DNA of 30,677 nt from Candidatus Bipolaricaulota bacterium (lineage in GTDB: Bacteria > Bipolaricaulota > Bipolaricaulia > Bipolaricaulales > Bipolaricaulaceae). Shown in pieces: positions 21,436 to 29,063 of the stretch. Location of the stretch: positions 1 through 30,677 of the forward strand of contig JACIWM010000006.1 in NCBI GenBank assembly GCA_014360945.1. The letters run 5' to 3'. The notes beneath the pieces were generated by a model. It did no database searches. It saw only the letters and a list, made by a program, of their open reading frames with translations, and was not told the origin of the DNA. The translations under genes and the position numbers were made by a program. Each line of letters opens with the position of its first letter. Position 1 is the stretch's first letter.

Positions 21436-22365
21436 TCAGCTGGTGCGGATCTCGCGGCGCATGAACACCAGATAAGCGACGGCAAAACACACGGCGGTGA
21501 GGGCCAGAAGGCCCACAAGCTGGGGCCAGCCCACCAAAAGGCTTTGCCCAATGGGAAGGGGGCTGGTGGGCACATCGGGCCGGGTAAGAAGGGCAAGAAG
21601 GCTTAGTCCACGATAGGTAGGTACAAGGATAGGCAAAGTAGCCTCCTCAAAGAGGGCCACGGGCGAGAAGCGCAGGACGAAGTCCCGGACGTTTTGGTTC
21701 CGTAGAAGATCGGCAGCCGTGGAGTCCGCGCGAATAGGAACGAGTTGATCGGCGATCACCCCGGCGATCATGTAGAGGAAGAGGGTGAAGAAAAGCCAGG
21801 TGGCCACCGCGCCCAGGGCGGAGCTCGCCGTCTGGCGGAAAAGCACGGAATAAAGAATTCCCAAAGCCAACCAGAATCCAAGATAGATCACGGCCACCAC
21901 CACGAAAAGAACGAGCCGGCCGAACTCCTCGCCGGTGGGAGGGAAGCCCAGGGCGAAAAGGCCAAGGCCAAAGATGAGAAGGGTAATGGAAAGGACGACG
22001 ATGGCCATGGTCGTGAGTCCGGCCAGGAATTTTCCGTTTATCCAGGAATCGCGGTAGATGGGCTGGGAAAGGATCCGGCTCACCGTGCCCCGGGTGAACT
22101 CGGAGTTCACCGCGTCGAATCCAAGGAGTACGGCCAAAAGGGGGCCAAAAAACGCTAAAAACGAAAGGAAAGAGGGAAGACCGCTTTGGGCGGTGGTGAG
22201 AAGGCGAAGGTACGCGTATTCCCCCACATTTTCAGGGTTTTCTTGGAAGCCTCGGACCCCCAAATACACGGAAGTCCCGGCCACCACAAGGATGATGAGG
22301 CTGAGGATGAAGAACCGCCGGCTCCCCAAATGGTCGGCAAGCTCCTTCCAAAAGATCGTGGCCAT
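21436..22365 (-). CDS. ABC-2 type transporter permease
   Basis: This 309-residue protein has six hydrophobic helices with a large extracytoplasmic loop between helices 5 and 6 (about 205-270), the layout of NosY/ABC-2 permeases. It begins with the typical cytoplasmic MATIFWKELADHLGSRRFFIL and has FDAVNSEFTRGTVSRILSQPIYR in the first cytoplasmic loop, a coupling motif of the family. It is three bases downstream of the ATPase gene and last of a three-gene operon headed by the NEW3 protein. Substrate unknown; such exporters often act on envelope components or secreted molecules. Confidence 0.88.
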   Translation of the reverse strand: MATIFWKELADHLGSRRFFILSLIILVVAGTSVYLGVRGFQENPENVGEYAYLRLLTTAQSGLPSFLSFLAFFGPLLAVLLGFDAVNSEFTRGTVSRILSQPIYRDSWINGKFLAGLTTMAIVVLSITLLIFGLGLFALGFPPTGEEFGRLVLFVVVAVIYLGFWLALGILYSVLFRQTASSALGAVATWLFFTLFLYMIAGVIADQLVPIRADSTAADLLRNQNVRDFVLRFSPVALFEEATLPILVPTYRGLSLLALLTRPDVPTSPLPIGQSLLVGWPQLVGLLALTAVCFAVAYLVFMRREIRTS

Positions 22366-22368
22366 GGC

Positions 22369-23280
22369 TCACCCCTGGAAGTAGCGGAGATAGATGTCCT
22401 CGAGGGAGCGCGTCCGCGGCCGAAGTTCGGCAATGACCGCGCCCTCCTCCGCCACAATCCGCAGAAAATCTGCGCGGGCTCGCTCCTCAAAGATCACCCG
22501 CAGACGTCCATCTCCGACGTCCTCCACGCTCCGCGTCCACTCCTCCCCTTCCAGACGGGCCCGCAGCGCGGCCGTGGCGCCCTCCACCACTGCCAAAAGC
22601 CCTTCCCCTCCTCCCGTGAGCTCCGACACCGTTCCCTCTAAAACCATCCGGCCGCGGTGGAGGATCCCCACGCGATCACAGATGCGTTGCACCTGATAAA
22701 GAAGGTGGGAGGAGATGATCACCGTCATCCCCGCCTCGTCCCGCAGGCGCTTGATGAGATCGAGGATCTGCACCGCACCCTCGGGGTCGATGCCAGAGGT
22801 GGGCTCGTCCAAAATCGCAAGTTTCGGGTTTTTCACAAGGACGTCGGCGATCCCCAGCCGTTGGCGCATGCCGTGGGAGAAGGTGGCCACGGGACGGCCG
22901 GCGACCTCCTTGAGTCCCACCTGCTCCAGAGCCTCCTCGATGCGCCGCTTTGCCTCCCTTTCAGGGATGCCGTTGAGCCTGGTTATGAGGCGAAGGTTTT
23001 CCCGGGCGGAGAGCTCCTCGTAGAAGCCGACTTTCTCCGAGAGGTATCCCACAACACGCTTCACCGCCAACGGCTCGCGCACCGGATCATATCCGCAAAC
23101 CCGAACCGTCCCCTCCGTGGGCTCGGTGAGGCCAAGGAGGATGAGAATGGTCGTGGTCTTTCCGGAACCATTTGGTCCCAAAAGTCCGTAAATTTCGCCT
23201 TCCTGGACGGAGAGGTCCAGTCCGTCCAGGGCCCATACGTCCTTATAACGTTTGCGGAGGCTTTTAGCCTCGACAATCAT
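22369..23280 (-). CDS. ABC transporter ATP-binding protein (ABC-2/Nos-like)
   Basis: From ATG 23280 the protein has 303 residues. The nucleotide-binding domain is complete: Walker A GPNGSGKTTT near 40, Q-loop replaced by YLSEKVGFYEELS, signature FSHGMRQRLG (the C-loop SGGMxQR reads SHGMRQR), Walker B KLAILDEP with catalytic Glu, D-loop SGIDPEG and the switch His in SSHLL. The last 90 residues form the accessory domain usual in exporters of this type. The upstream in-frame ATG was rejected because it lies inside the preceding gene; the preferred start is four bases after that gene's stop. It energises the adjacent permease. Confidence 0.93.
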   Translation of the reverse strand: MIVEAKSLRKRYKDVWALDGLDLSVQEGEIYGLLGPNGSGKTTTILILLGLTEPTEGTVRVCGYDPVREPLAVKRVVGYLSEKVGFYEELSARENLRLITRLNGIPEREAKRRIEEALEQVGLKEVAGRPVATFSHGMRQRLGIADVLVKNPKLAILDEPTSGIDPEGAVQILDLIKRLRDEAGMTVIISSHLLYQVQRICDRVGILHRGRMVLEGTVSELTGGGEGLLAVVEGATAALRARLEGEEWTRSVEDVGDGRLRVIFEERARADFLRIVAEEGAVIAELRPRTRSLEDIYLRYFQG

Positions 23281-23284
23281 GGCC

Positions 23285-24511
23285 CTAGCGGCGGCCGAGC
23301 CGCACGAAGATTCCGGTGAGCCCCGCCACCACAACTACCACCACTCCTACGCCGATCCAGCCCCAGCCCATGCTCGCTCCCACCGTGACCCGCAGATCCA
23401 TCTCCTCACTATCTTGGGTGGCAGTGGCGATAAGGGAAACGTTGTAGTCACCGGGGATGGCTCGAGAGGCGGGCTTGATTTTCACCGTGATCTTCTCCGG
23501 CTTTTGCACAAGGCTAAACGGCTGCACTTCATCCAGCTTTTCCGGGACGAACGTGACCTCCCAGCCCGCGGGCTTGGTGGCGTAGAACGTGACGTTGGTG
23601 AGGGGGGCGGTGCCCGCATTCCAAAGATAAAGGGTGAAGGTCCGCTCCCTTCCTTCCACAGCGCGAATGTTGCGTGTATCACCTTGGCCGGTGGCCTCGG
23701 CCTCGCTGGCCAGGCGCAGGTCATAGGTCCCGGTGACCACCGCTTTCAAGTCCAAACTAGCCGTGTCTTCGTCGGCCTGGGCCAAAAACACAAGCGGATA
23801 TTCCCCGTCCTCCACACCCACGGGCGGGGTCACCACGAACCGCACGGTCTCGCTGGAATTGGCGGCGATCTTGATGGAGGTGATGCGGGTGTCCGTCTGC
23901 CAGCGCGGAGTGAAATAGGCCCGCCAAAAGAGGGGCACTTGGGCCCGCAGCTCCACCACCCGCTCCGTGTCCGCTTGGTTGCGGATGGTGATGTCGTAAG
24001 TGAAATCTTTGCCAGCCGGATTGGCCACGGACGGATAGGTCACGGAGAGGACGAGCTTTGTTTCCTTGGGAGTCTCCTCTTCGGCTTGGGTGGCCTGAAG
24101 GAGAACCTGGACGTTCACGGTTTGCGTGAGCTTCCCATCCTCGGTGGAGGCGGTAAGTGTGAATGTATATGTTCCGGTCTTTGCCTCTGTGGGCGGCTTG
24201 GCTTTGAACCTGATGGTCGTCCTTTTCTCCGGATCGGGAAGAAGGTACACGGCCCCAATTTGCATGACTGGATAGGAACTTGTCTCAAACCGAGCATTCC
24301 AGCCCGCCGGGCCTTCTACCTTGAGAAGGATCGTCTCCGGCTCGGTCCCCAAATTTTGGAGCACCACATCGAGGGATAGCTCCCGATCCGGAGCGAGGGA
24401 GATGGTGGGGTACTCCGTGTAGAACCGGAATGATCTTTCGGCGGCCAACCCCAAAAAGCTGGCCAATAAAAGGGATACGCAAAGCCAGCGCACTTTAAAA
24501 CGCGTTCCCAT
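23285..24511 (-). CDS. Secreted, membrane-anchored protein with tandem NEW3 domains
   Basis: The 408-residue protein has a signal peptide (WLCVSLLLASFLGLAA), three Ig-like NEW3/NPCBM-associated domains (about 28-130, 150-260, 265-375) and one C-terminal helix (IGVGVVVVVVAGLTGIFV) with an RLGRR anchor. Each domain ends with a pattern like PAGWE-x-F or GEYPLVF/GDYNVSL, the 'G-Y-x-V-x-x-x-A' closing strand typical of NEW3. It would sit on the outside of the membrane, tethered next to the ABC-2 exporter encoded just downstream (four-base gap). NEW3 proteins coupled to ABC-2 genes recur in bacteria; the role is not established. AGGAGGTGAT lies five bases before the ATG. Confidence 0.87.
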   Translation of the reverse strand: MGTRFKVRWLCVSLLLASFLGLAAERSFRFYTEYPTISLAPDRELSLDVVLQNLGTEPETILLKVEGPAGWNARFETSSYPVMQIGAVYLLPDPEKRTTIRFKAKPPTEAKTGTYTFTLTASTEDGKLTQTVNVQVLLQATQAEEETPKETKLVLSVTYPSVANPAGKDFTYDITIRNQADTERVVELRAQVPLFWRAYFTPRWQTDTRITSIKIAANSSETVRFVVTPPVGVEDGEYPLVFLAQADEDTASLDLKAVVTGTYDLRLASEAEATGQGDTRNIRAVEGRERTFTLYLWNAGTAPLTNVTFYATKPAGWEVTFVPEKLDEVQPFSLVQKPEKITVKIKPASRAIPGDYNVSLIATATQDSEEMDLRVTVGASMGWGWIGVGVVVVVVAGLTGIFVRLGRR

Positions 24512-24539
24512 GCATCACCTCCTGAAACACCGGCCAATT

Positions 24540-24566
24540 ATTATGGGAACGAACGGGGAAAGTCAA
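24540..24566 (-). promoter_or_regulatory. Probable promoter of the NEW3-ABC operon
   Basis: On the minus strand TTGACT (24566-24561, 5 of 6) and CATAAT (24545-24540, 5 of 6) are spaced by 15 bases, slightly short. The downstream leader of about 20 bases contains AGGAGGTGAT before ATG 24511. The overlapping TAATAA at spacing 17 is a worse hexamer. Confidence 0.5.
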
Positions 24567-24632
24567 GACGGGCGAAATCGCTGCAGATTTTGAGTCCCCC
24601 GCTTTTTAGGCGGTGCGGTAACATCTTGTGCC

Positions 24633-25115
24633 ATGAGCCTTTGGGTGCGGGAGGGGCGGCGGCGTTGGCAGCGCGTACGGGGTTTGCCTCCCTATCATCC
24701 GCCGAAGTTTTTGCGCATCGCGCCCTCCCGGGAAGGCCCGGCCTGGTGGCTTCTTTGGACCGTGGGCCCGGACTACGGCGCCGACGCTCTGCCCGAGCTT
24801 TTGGACGCCCTTCTTCAGGCCATTTCCACCATGCCCGGGAGGCCCGAACTGCATCGCGTCCGCGGCGAGCATCTGGAGCCGGTGGAGGGGATTTCTCCCT
24901 TCCCGCCCCAGGCGGTGCGCAACCCCGGGCTGATCCTGCAACGGGTGGAAATGGAGCCACCCCGCTGGCTCCTCACCATGTATCTGGCCCGCAAAAGGGG
25001 GGAAATTCTCGTGGCCGAGGAGGAAAAATACCTCGGGGGATGGTGGGCCTCCCTTCTGGCCTTAAAGGAGGCCTGTCGGAGCACAACGGGAGGCCCACCC
25101 GCGGGCTCTTGCTAG
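24633..25115 (+). CDS. Unrecognised 160-residue soluble protein
   Basis: No family is recognised. The protein is basic and Trp-rich at the N-terminus (WVREGRRRWQRVRG), with no signal peptide or membrane helix. Predicted secondary structure from composition alternates helix (ALPELLDALLQAIS) and strand-like segments (PRWLLTMYLARKRGEILVA), and it ends in a Gly/Pro tail. Codon use matches neighbours, which supports a real gene. The ATG has no ribosome site; TAACAT ends eight bases upstream, so a leaderless start is possible. It is divergent from the NEW3 operon, and its TAG stop overlaps the stop of the convergent secreted DUF4384 gene in CTAG. Confidence 0.65.
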   Translation: MSLWVREGRRRWQRVRGLPPYHPPKFLRIAPSREGPAWWLLWTVGPDYGADALPELLDALLQAISTMPGRPELHRVRGEHLEPVEGISPFPPQAVRNPGLILQRVEMEPPRWLLTMYLARKRGEILVAEEEKYLGGWWASLLALKEACRSTTGGPPAGSC

Positions 25116-25846
25116 TCGCAGTCCCCGAAACAAATACGGATGTGAAAGTGCCACTGACCATCGGAACCCAAACACCAATAAAACCCGGGCCCGGAAGGCT
25201 CACCGATCACCCACTTCCAGCAGCTGCAAGTCGGATCGTAGTACCAGCAGAGGCCGGGACAGGGCCAGGGGCAGGGCGGGGTGGGCGGGCAAGGCGGACA
25301 GGGCCCCACATAACAGGGCGGACAAGGAGACCAGCCGGAACTGGGAAGGATCTGGAAAGTCGTCCAAGCCGTGGCACAGCACCCGCATTGTTCAGGAACA
25401 AGTCCCAGCACTTGCGCCCGGCCGGATTGCGGATCAGGACCGAGGAGCGGGTACGGATCCTCTTTGGTTCCCTGCGGGACAGGAATTGGCTGGAGACACG
25501 CGACCACCTGGAGGGTCTCCGTGCCGCTGGGCGGGGTGACCCGAAACACGTAGTTCCCATCGGGGAAAACGTGGGTGCCCGCCGGCTTCCACGGGTTGGG
25601 CGAATAGAAGTTGGGGAAGATCAGGCGGATGTGTCCGGTGGGGGTGATGTCGAATACGTAGACGTAAGCCGGCTGGGAGAGGTACACGAAGAACCGCGCC
25701 GTCTCGCCTATATAATAGGAGGCCTTCTCCGTCCAAATGGCCACGGAAAGCCCAGGAACGGGCTCGGGAACAAGGCCCAAGGGCGAGGGACCTTGAGCAA
25801 ATGCTAGGACCCCAATGACCAGAGCCACGGCTACCACAAGCTTCAT
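25112..25846 (-). CDS. Secreted DUF4384-domain protein with a Cys/Pro-rich C-terminus
   Basis: From ATG 25846 (AGGTGGTGAG upstream) the protein has 244 residues; an upstream in-frame ATG at 25915 has no good ribosome site and would bury the signal peptide. The signal peptide is KLVVAVALVIGVLAFAQ. Residues about 33-118 are DUF4384-like: SVAIWTEKASYYIGETARF, then VFDITPTGHIRLIFPN and GNYVFRVTPPSGTETLQV. From about 150 the sequence turns Cys- and Pro-rich with CPPC repeats (CPPCYVGPCPPCPPTPPC) and ends with CWYYDPTCSCWKW and CFGDCD. Roughly 18 cysteines in the last 95 residues suggest disulfides or metal binding outside the cytoplasm. Function unknown. Confidence 0.82.
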   Translation of the reverse strand: MKLVVAVALVIGVLAFAQGPSPLGLVPEPVPGLSVAIWTEKASYYIGETARFFVYLSQPAYVYVFDITPTGHIRLIFPNFYSPNPWKPAGTHVFPDGNYVFRVTPPSGTETLQVVACLQPIPVPQGTKEDPYPLLGPDPQSGRAQVLGLVPEQCGCCATAWTTFQILPSSGWSPCPPCYVGPCPPCPPTPPCPWPCPGLCWYYDPTCSCWKWVIGEPSGPGFYWCLGSDGQWHFHIRICFGDCD

Positions 25847-25901
25847 ACTCACCACCTCGCTTTCATTTACACCTCCGGAGGCCCTTGGGTTTCCGTCAAT
25901 T

Positions 25902-25929
25902 TTGTCCGCCTCCATCGAAGCAGTAGAAT
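25902..25929 (+). promoter_or_regulatory. Probable promoter of the 293-residue unknown gene
   Basis: TTGTCC (25902-25907, 4 of 6) and TAGAAT (25924-25929, 5 of 6) are 16 bases apart. A start near 25936 gives a leader of about 48 bases with GCGGAGGAA before GTG 25984. The box lies in the 137-base gap between divergent genes; no good promoter was found for the minus-strand neighbour. Confidence 0.5.
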
Positions 25930-25983
25930 GAGTGCGTTTGGCCTTCTTCTAAGCCAAATCCATATCCGAATGCGGAGGAACCT

Positions 25984-26865
25984 GTGAAGATCGGGGAGAA
26001 GCGGGTCTTGGAATGGTGGGAACTTCCGGGGATCGAGGGACGGGAGGGGTTCGACGAGGAGATTCTTTACCTGAACGAAATCGCGGCGACCAGTGATCTC
26101 CCCCGCTGGGCATTGTTGGTGCGGGACCTTTTTCCCCGTTTTGGTTTTGAACCCTGTGCCCACCGATTTTTCGACGGATTGGAGCAGGTTTTGTCCATGA
26201 TCGGTGCGGGGCGGCCAGGCCCGCGACTAGGAGGCTGCGGGGATGTGCCGGTTTTGGTGCACCTCCGCCTGGCCGAGGCCGGAAAAAATTTTCTTTCCTG
26301 GGTGGAGGGAAAGGACGGCGGAGAGATGGGAGCACTTTTAGGTGCGCCCACCAGAAAGAAGCTGGAGGCCGTCCGCGCTGTGGGAGAAGCCCTCCTCGCT
26401 TTTGGCCGGGGTTGGGTGGCTGTGGACGCAGTCCTGGAATCCTGGGCAGAGCAGGCCAAACACGGCCTGACCAAAGCCCTGGTGGACGACGACGAAGCTC
26501 CTCTTCCCCAGCTTCTCCGCCACGCTTGCAGCTACAACACTCTGCTGAACATACGCCGCCTGGCCGAGAGCATCGGACAAGAGGAGATCCCACAGGTACA
26601 CGTCTGCCGCGCAGCCCTCATGGAAATGCCAAAGCTCGCGCCCGAACGCCTTGGGCAACTGAGTCTCCTTCTCCAAACCTTGCCGCGTTGGCTGAAAAAA
26701 CAGCCTCCAACGGACGGCGTTCAGGCCCACATTTACGCCCTCCTCGGTCCTCACGACCCGGTGCGAGAGTGGCTTGTAGCCTCCCTTTATAAGACTCTGA
26801 AAATTTGGCAGACCTACCTGGACGGGCTTCACGGAAGAACACGACGCTGGCCCTCCCTGATCTAA
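25984..26865 (+). CDS. Unrecognised 293-residue soluble helical protein
   Basis: I recognise no family. The start GTG 25984 is set by GGAGG six bases upstream. The protein has no signal peptide or membrane helix and looks mostly helical, with stretches such as KLEAVRAVGEALLAFGRGW and LGQLSLLLQTLPRWLKKQ. A small Gly-rich loop (GAGRPGPRLGGCGD) lies near 75-90. His and Asp/Glu residues are spread without an obvious metal motif. Codon use matches that of its neighbours. upp begins 38 bases after its stop. It might be a regulator or an enzyme of unknown type; nothing in the sequence decides this. Confidence 0.7.
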   Translation: MKIGEKRVLEWWELPGIEGREGFDEEILYLNEIAATSDLPRWALLVRDLFPRFGFEPCAHRFFDGLEQVLSMIGAGRPGPRLGGCGDVPVLVHLRLAEAGKNFLSWVEGKDGGEMGALLGAPTRKKLEAVRAVGEALLAFGRGWVAVDAVLESWAEQAKHGLTKALVDDDEAPLPQLLRHACSYNTLLNIRRLAESIGQEEIPQVHVCRAALMEMPKLAPERLGQLSLLLQTLPRWLKKQPPTDGVQAHIYALLGPHDPVREWLVASLYKTLKIWQTYLDGLHGRTRRWPSLI

Positions 26866-26903
26866 CTTGCGAAAACGGCTCACCCGGATAATCTTCGGCG
26901 GCC

Positions 26904-27527
26904 ATGGAGAACCTGATTTTGGTCGACCATCCTTTGATTCAGGCCAAGCTCACAAAACTCCGGGACAAACGCACTGACCGCCTGCAGTTTCGCCAGATTT
27001 TGGAGGAGCTCACCGCCCTCATGGTGTACGAGATCACCCGGGATTTTCCCGTGCGGGAAGTGGAGGTGGAGACCCCGTTTGAGCGCACCAAAGGCGTGGA
27101 GTTGGCCAAACCCGTGGTGCTTGTCCCCATCCTGCGCGCGGGAATCGTCATGCTCGATGGAGTCCTCTCCCTCATCCCCAGCGCCCGCGTGGGCCACATC
27201 GGCCTTTATCGCGATCCGACCACGTTGAAGCCCGTGGAGTATTTCGTGAAACTTCCGCCCAACCTTGGGGAGGCATTGGTGATCGTGGTTGACCCCATGC
27301 TGGCCACCGGTGGTTCCGCGGTGCACGCTGTAGGGCTGGTGAAGGAGCGGGGAGGTCGGGATATCCGGTTCCTGTGCCTTGTGGCCGCACCGGAAGGGGT
27401 GCGGGCCATGGCCCAGGCCCATCCCGATGTTCCGGTTTACGCCGCGGCCCTGGACCGAGAGCTCGATGGCCACGGCTACATTCGGCCCGGTTTGGGCGAC
27501 GCCGGCGACCGACTCTTCGGCACATGA
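26904..27527 (+). CDS. upp: Uracil phosphoribosyltransferase
   Basis: The 207-residue protein converts uracil and PRPP to UMP. The PRPP-binding motif is VVDPMLATGGSAVHA (about 132-146), the PILRAGIVMLDG segment lies near 75-86, and the end GYIRPGLGDAGDRLFGT is the uracil-binding C-terminus of Upp. Length (about 208) is standard. No clear ribosome site precedes the ATG; GATAAT ends eleven bases upstream, so the leader may be only a few bases. It is coupled to the next gene by an ATGA overlap and complements the pyrimidine genes at 13695-15243. Confidence 0.96.
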   Translation: MENLILVDHPLIQAKLTKLRDKRTDRLQFRQILEELTALMVYEITRDFPVREVEVETPFERTKGVELAKPVVLVPILRAGIVMLDGVLSLIPSARVGHIGLYRDPTTLKPVEYFVKLPPNLGEALVIVVDPMLATGGSAVHAVGLVKERGGRDIRFLCLVAAPEGVRAMAQAHPDVPVYAAALDRELDGHGYIRPGLGDAGDRLFGT

Positions 27528-28261
27528 ACCGCGTGGCCCTCGTCACCGGCGGCTCCCGGGGAATCGGCGCGGCCACCGTCCTGCGCCTGGCCCAGATGGG
27601 CTACGATGTGGCCTTCACCTACAGAACGGAAAGGGAAAAGGCCCAGGAAGTGGCAAAAACGGTGGAAAAGCTTGGAAAAAAGGCCTTCCCAATTCAGCTC
27701 GATTTGGAGGAGCTTTCCCGCATAAAGAGCGTTGTGGACGAAGTCGCGCGGGAACTCGGGGGCCTCGTGGTTTTGGTGAACAATGCTGGCTATGTCCAGC
27801 GCATCGCCCCCGAGGATCTTTCTTTGGCGGACTGGGAAAGGATGATCCGTGTCTCCCTCACCGCGCCTTTCCTTTTCATCCAGGCCGCCGTGCCGCACAT
27901 GAAGAAGGCCGGTTTTGGCCGGATCGTGAACGTCTCCTCCCTTAGGGCCCTCACGGGTTCCGCTCATGGCGTGCACTATTCCGCGGCCAAGGCCGGGCTT
28001 CTGGGGCTTACCAAGTCCTATGCCCTCGCATTGGCGCCGTTCGGCATCACCGTGAACGCCGTGTGCCCGGGGTTCGTGGACACCGACATAAACCGTGAGC
28101 AATTGCAGAAACGCGGGGCGGAGATCCTCCAGCAAATTCCGTTGGGCCGGGTGGCCGCTCCCGAAGAGGTAGCAGCCCTCATCGGGTTTCTCTGCTCCGA
28201 GGAGGCCGGGTACATCACCGGGGCCACCTTCTCTATAAACGGCGGCCTCCGCATGGACTGA
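27524..28261 (+). CDS. fabG: FabG-like short-chain dehydrogenase (3-oxoacyl-ACP reductase family)
   Basis: From ATG 27524 the protein has 245 residues, the FabG length. The dinucleotide motif is VTGGSRGIGAA (7-17), NNAG follows near 85, and the catalytic Ser, Tyr and Lys appear in NVSSLRALTG and HYSAAKAG. The C-terminus CPGFVDTDIN and ITGATFSINGG are typical of 3-oxoacyl-ACP reductases. The choice of FabG over another SDR is by similarity only; the linkage to upp and a TIM-barrel isomerase-like gene rather than fatty-acid genes leaves open a role in sugar or other carbonyl reduction. The longer reading frame upstream overlaps upp out of phase and is rejected. Confidence 0.85.
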   Translation: MNRVALVTGGSRGIGAATVLRLAQMGYDVAFTYRTEREKAQEVAKTVEKLGKKAFPIQLDLEELSRIKSVVDEVARELGGLVVLVNNAGYVQRIAPEDLSLADWERMIRVSLTAPFLFIQAAVPHMKKAGFGRIVNVSSLRALTGSAHGVHYSAAKAGLLGLTKSYALALAPFGITVNAVCPGFVDTDINREQLQKRGAEILQQIPLGRVAAPEEVAALIGFLCSEEAGYITGATFSINGGLRMD

Positions 28262-28262
28262 T

Positions 28263-29063
28263 ATGGACCGCACACAGCTAGGATTAGCCACTTTCCATCG
28301 GCCGGGCCTGGACCTTTGGGCCTGGGTGGATTTGGCCAAGGAACTCAGGCTTGGCGGGGTGGAGCTCCGCGCCGATCCGGGAATCGCGCATCCGGAAGAA
28401 CTTTCCCCGGCGGAGCGCCGAAAGCTCCGAAGCCTTAGCGAAAACGGGCTGAAACTTTCCCTACACATGCCCATCCACGGGGTGAACCTGACTTGGCCGG
28501 TGCGGTCCGTGGCCGCCGCCTCCCTGGGAGAAGTGGTGCGCACTCTAGAGCTCGCCGGAGAAATTGGGGCGGATGTGATGGTGGTCCATCCCGGACGCGT
28601 TCCCGAGGAATACCTTCATAGCCCGCAGTGGCTGGAACGCAGTCGCGACGTTTTGCGCTTTTCTTTGAGCCTTCTTCTTCCTTGCGCCGAGAAACTCGGA
28701 GTGAAACTAGCCCTGGAGAACCTGGGAAGCGCCCGGGATCGGGGATTGGTGCGGACCGCTGAGGAACATTGCGCGATCCTTGCGGAGTTTCCCGAGCTTT
28801 TCGCCTGCTTTGATGTGGGCCATCTCCACACGGTGGGCGGCTCTCCCCGTCCTCATTTGGAGGCCATTTTTTCCCGTCTGATCCATGTCCATTTGCACGA
28901 TAACCGCGGCGATTGGGATGCCCACCTTCCCCTCGGCCACGGAACAGCTCCATGGCAAGAGACGGTAGCCATACTTAAGGAGAAAGGGTTCTCCGGGCGA
29001 GTGATCCTAGAGATCCCTGATCCCGCGGGCGTTCGGGAAAGTTTGAAAAATCTGGAAAAATGA
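28263..29063 (+). CDS. TIM-barrel sugar-phosphate isomerase/epimerase-like (AP endonuclease 2 superfamily)
   Basis: The 266-residue protein shows the xylose-isomerase-like barrel pattern, with candidate metal ligands at strand ends: LSLHMPIHG, VMVVHPGRV, LALENLG, CFDVGHLHTVGG, IHVHLHDNRGD and VILEIPD. The family (COG1082, IolE-like) covers isomerases, epimerases and dehydratases of sugars and inositols as well as endonuclease IV. DNA repair is less likely, because Nfo-specific motifs are not seen. ATG 28263 follows the fabG stop after one base, and its stop overlaps the MFS start (ATGA). A joint role with the reductase and the carrier in handling a sugar-like compound is inferred. Confidence 0.8.
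   Translation: MDRTQLGLATFHRPGLDLWAWVDLAKELRLGGVELRADPGIAHPEELSPAERRKLRSLSENGLKLSLHMPIHGVNLTWPVRSVAAASLGEVVRTLELAGEIGADVMVVHPGRVPEEYLHSPQWLERSRDVLRFSLSLLLPCAEKLGVKLALENLGSARDRGLVRTAEEHCAILAEFPELFACFDVGHLHTVGGSPRPHLEAIFSRLIHVHLHDNRGDWDAHLPLGHGTAPWQETVAILKEKGFSGRVILEIPDPAGVRESLKNLEK

Noticed and set aside
25240..25330. Short G/C-rich DNA repeats resembling a repeat array
   Set aside because: They encode the CPPC/Pro repeats of the secreted protein; units are irregular and there are no spacers, so not a CRISPR or satellite array.
23252..25807. Long plus-strand frames at 23252-24379 and 24590-25807
   Set aside because: Antisense to the NEW3 protein and, for the second, out of frame with the unknown gene and antisense to the secreted DUF4384 protein; no motifs, unlikely codon use.
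25847..25915. Extended N-terminus of the DUF4384 protein from ATG 25915, with TTGACG as a promoter box
   Set aside because: The extension places 23 polar residues before the signal peptide; AGGTGGTGAG precedes ATG 25846, and TTGACG has no -10 at a usable distance.
27476..28543. Minus-strand frame of about 355 codons opposite fabG and the TIM-barrel gene
   Set aside because: The plus strand encodes complete SDR and barrel motifs in an ATGA-coupled operon; the reverse product has no recognisable features.
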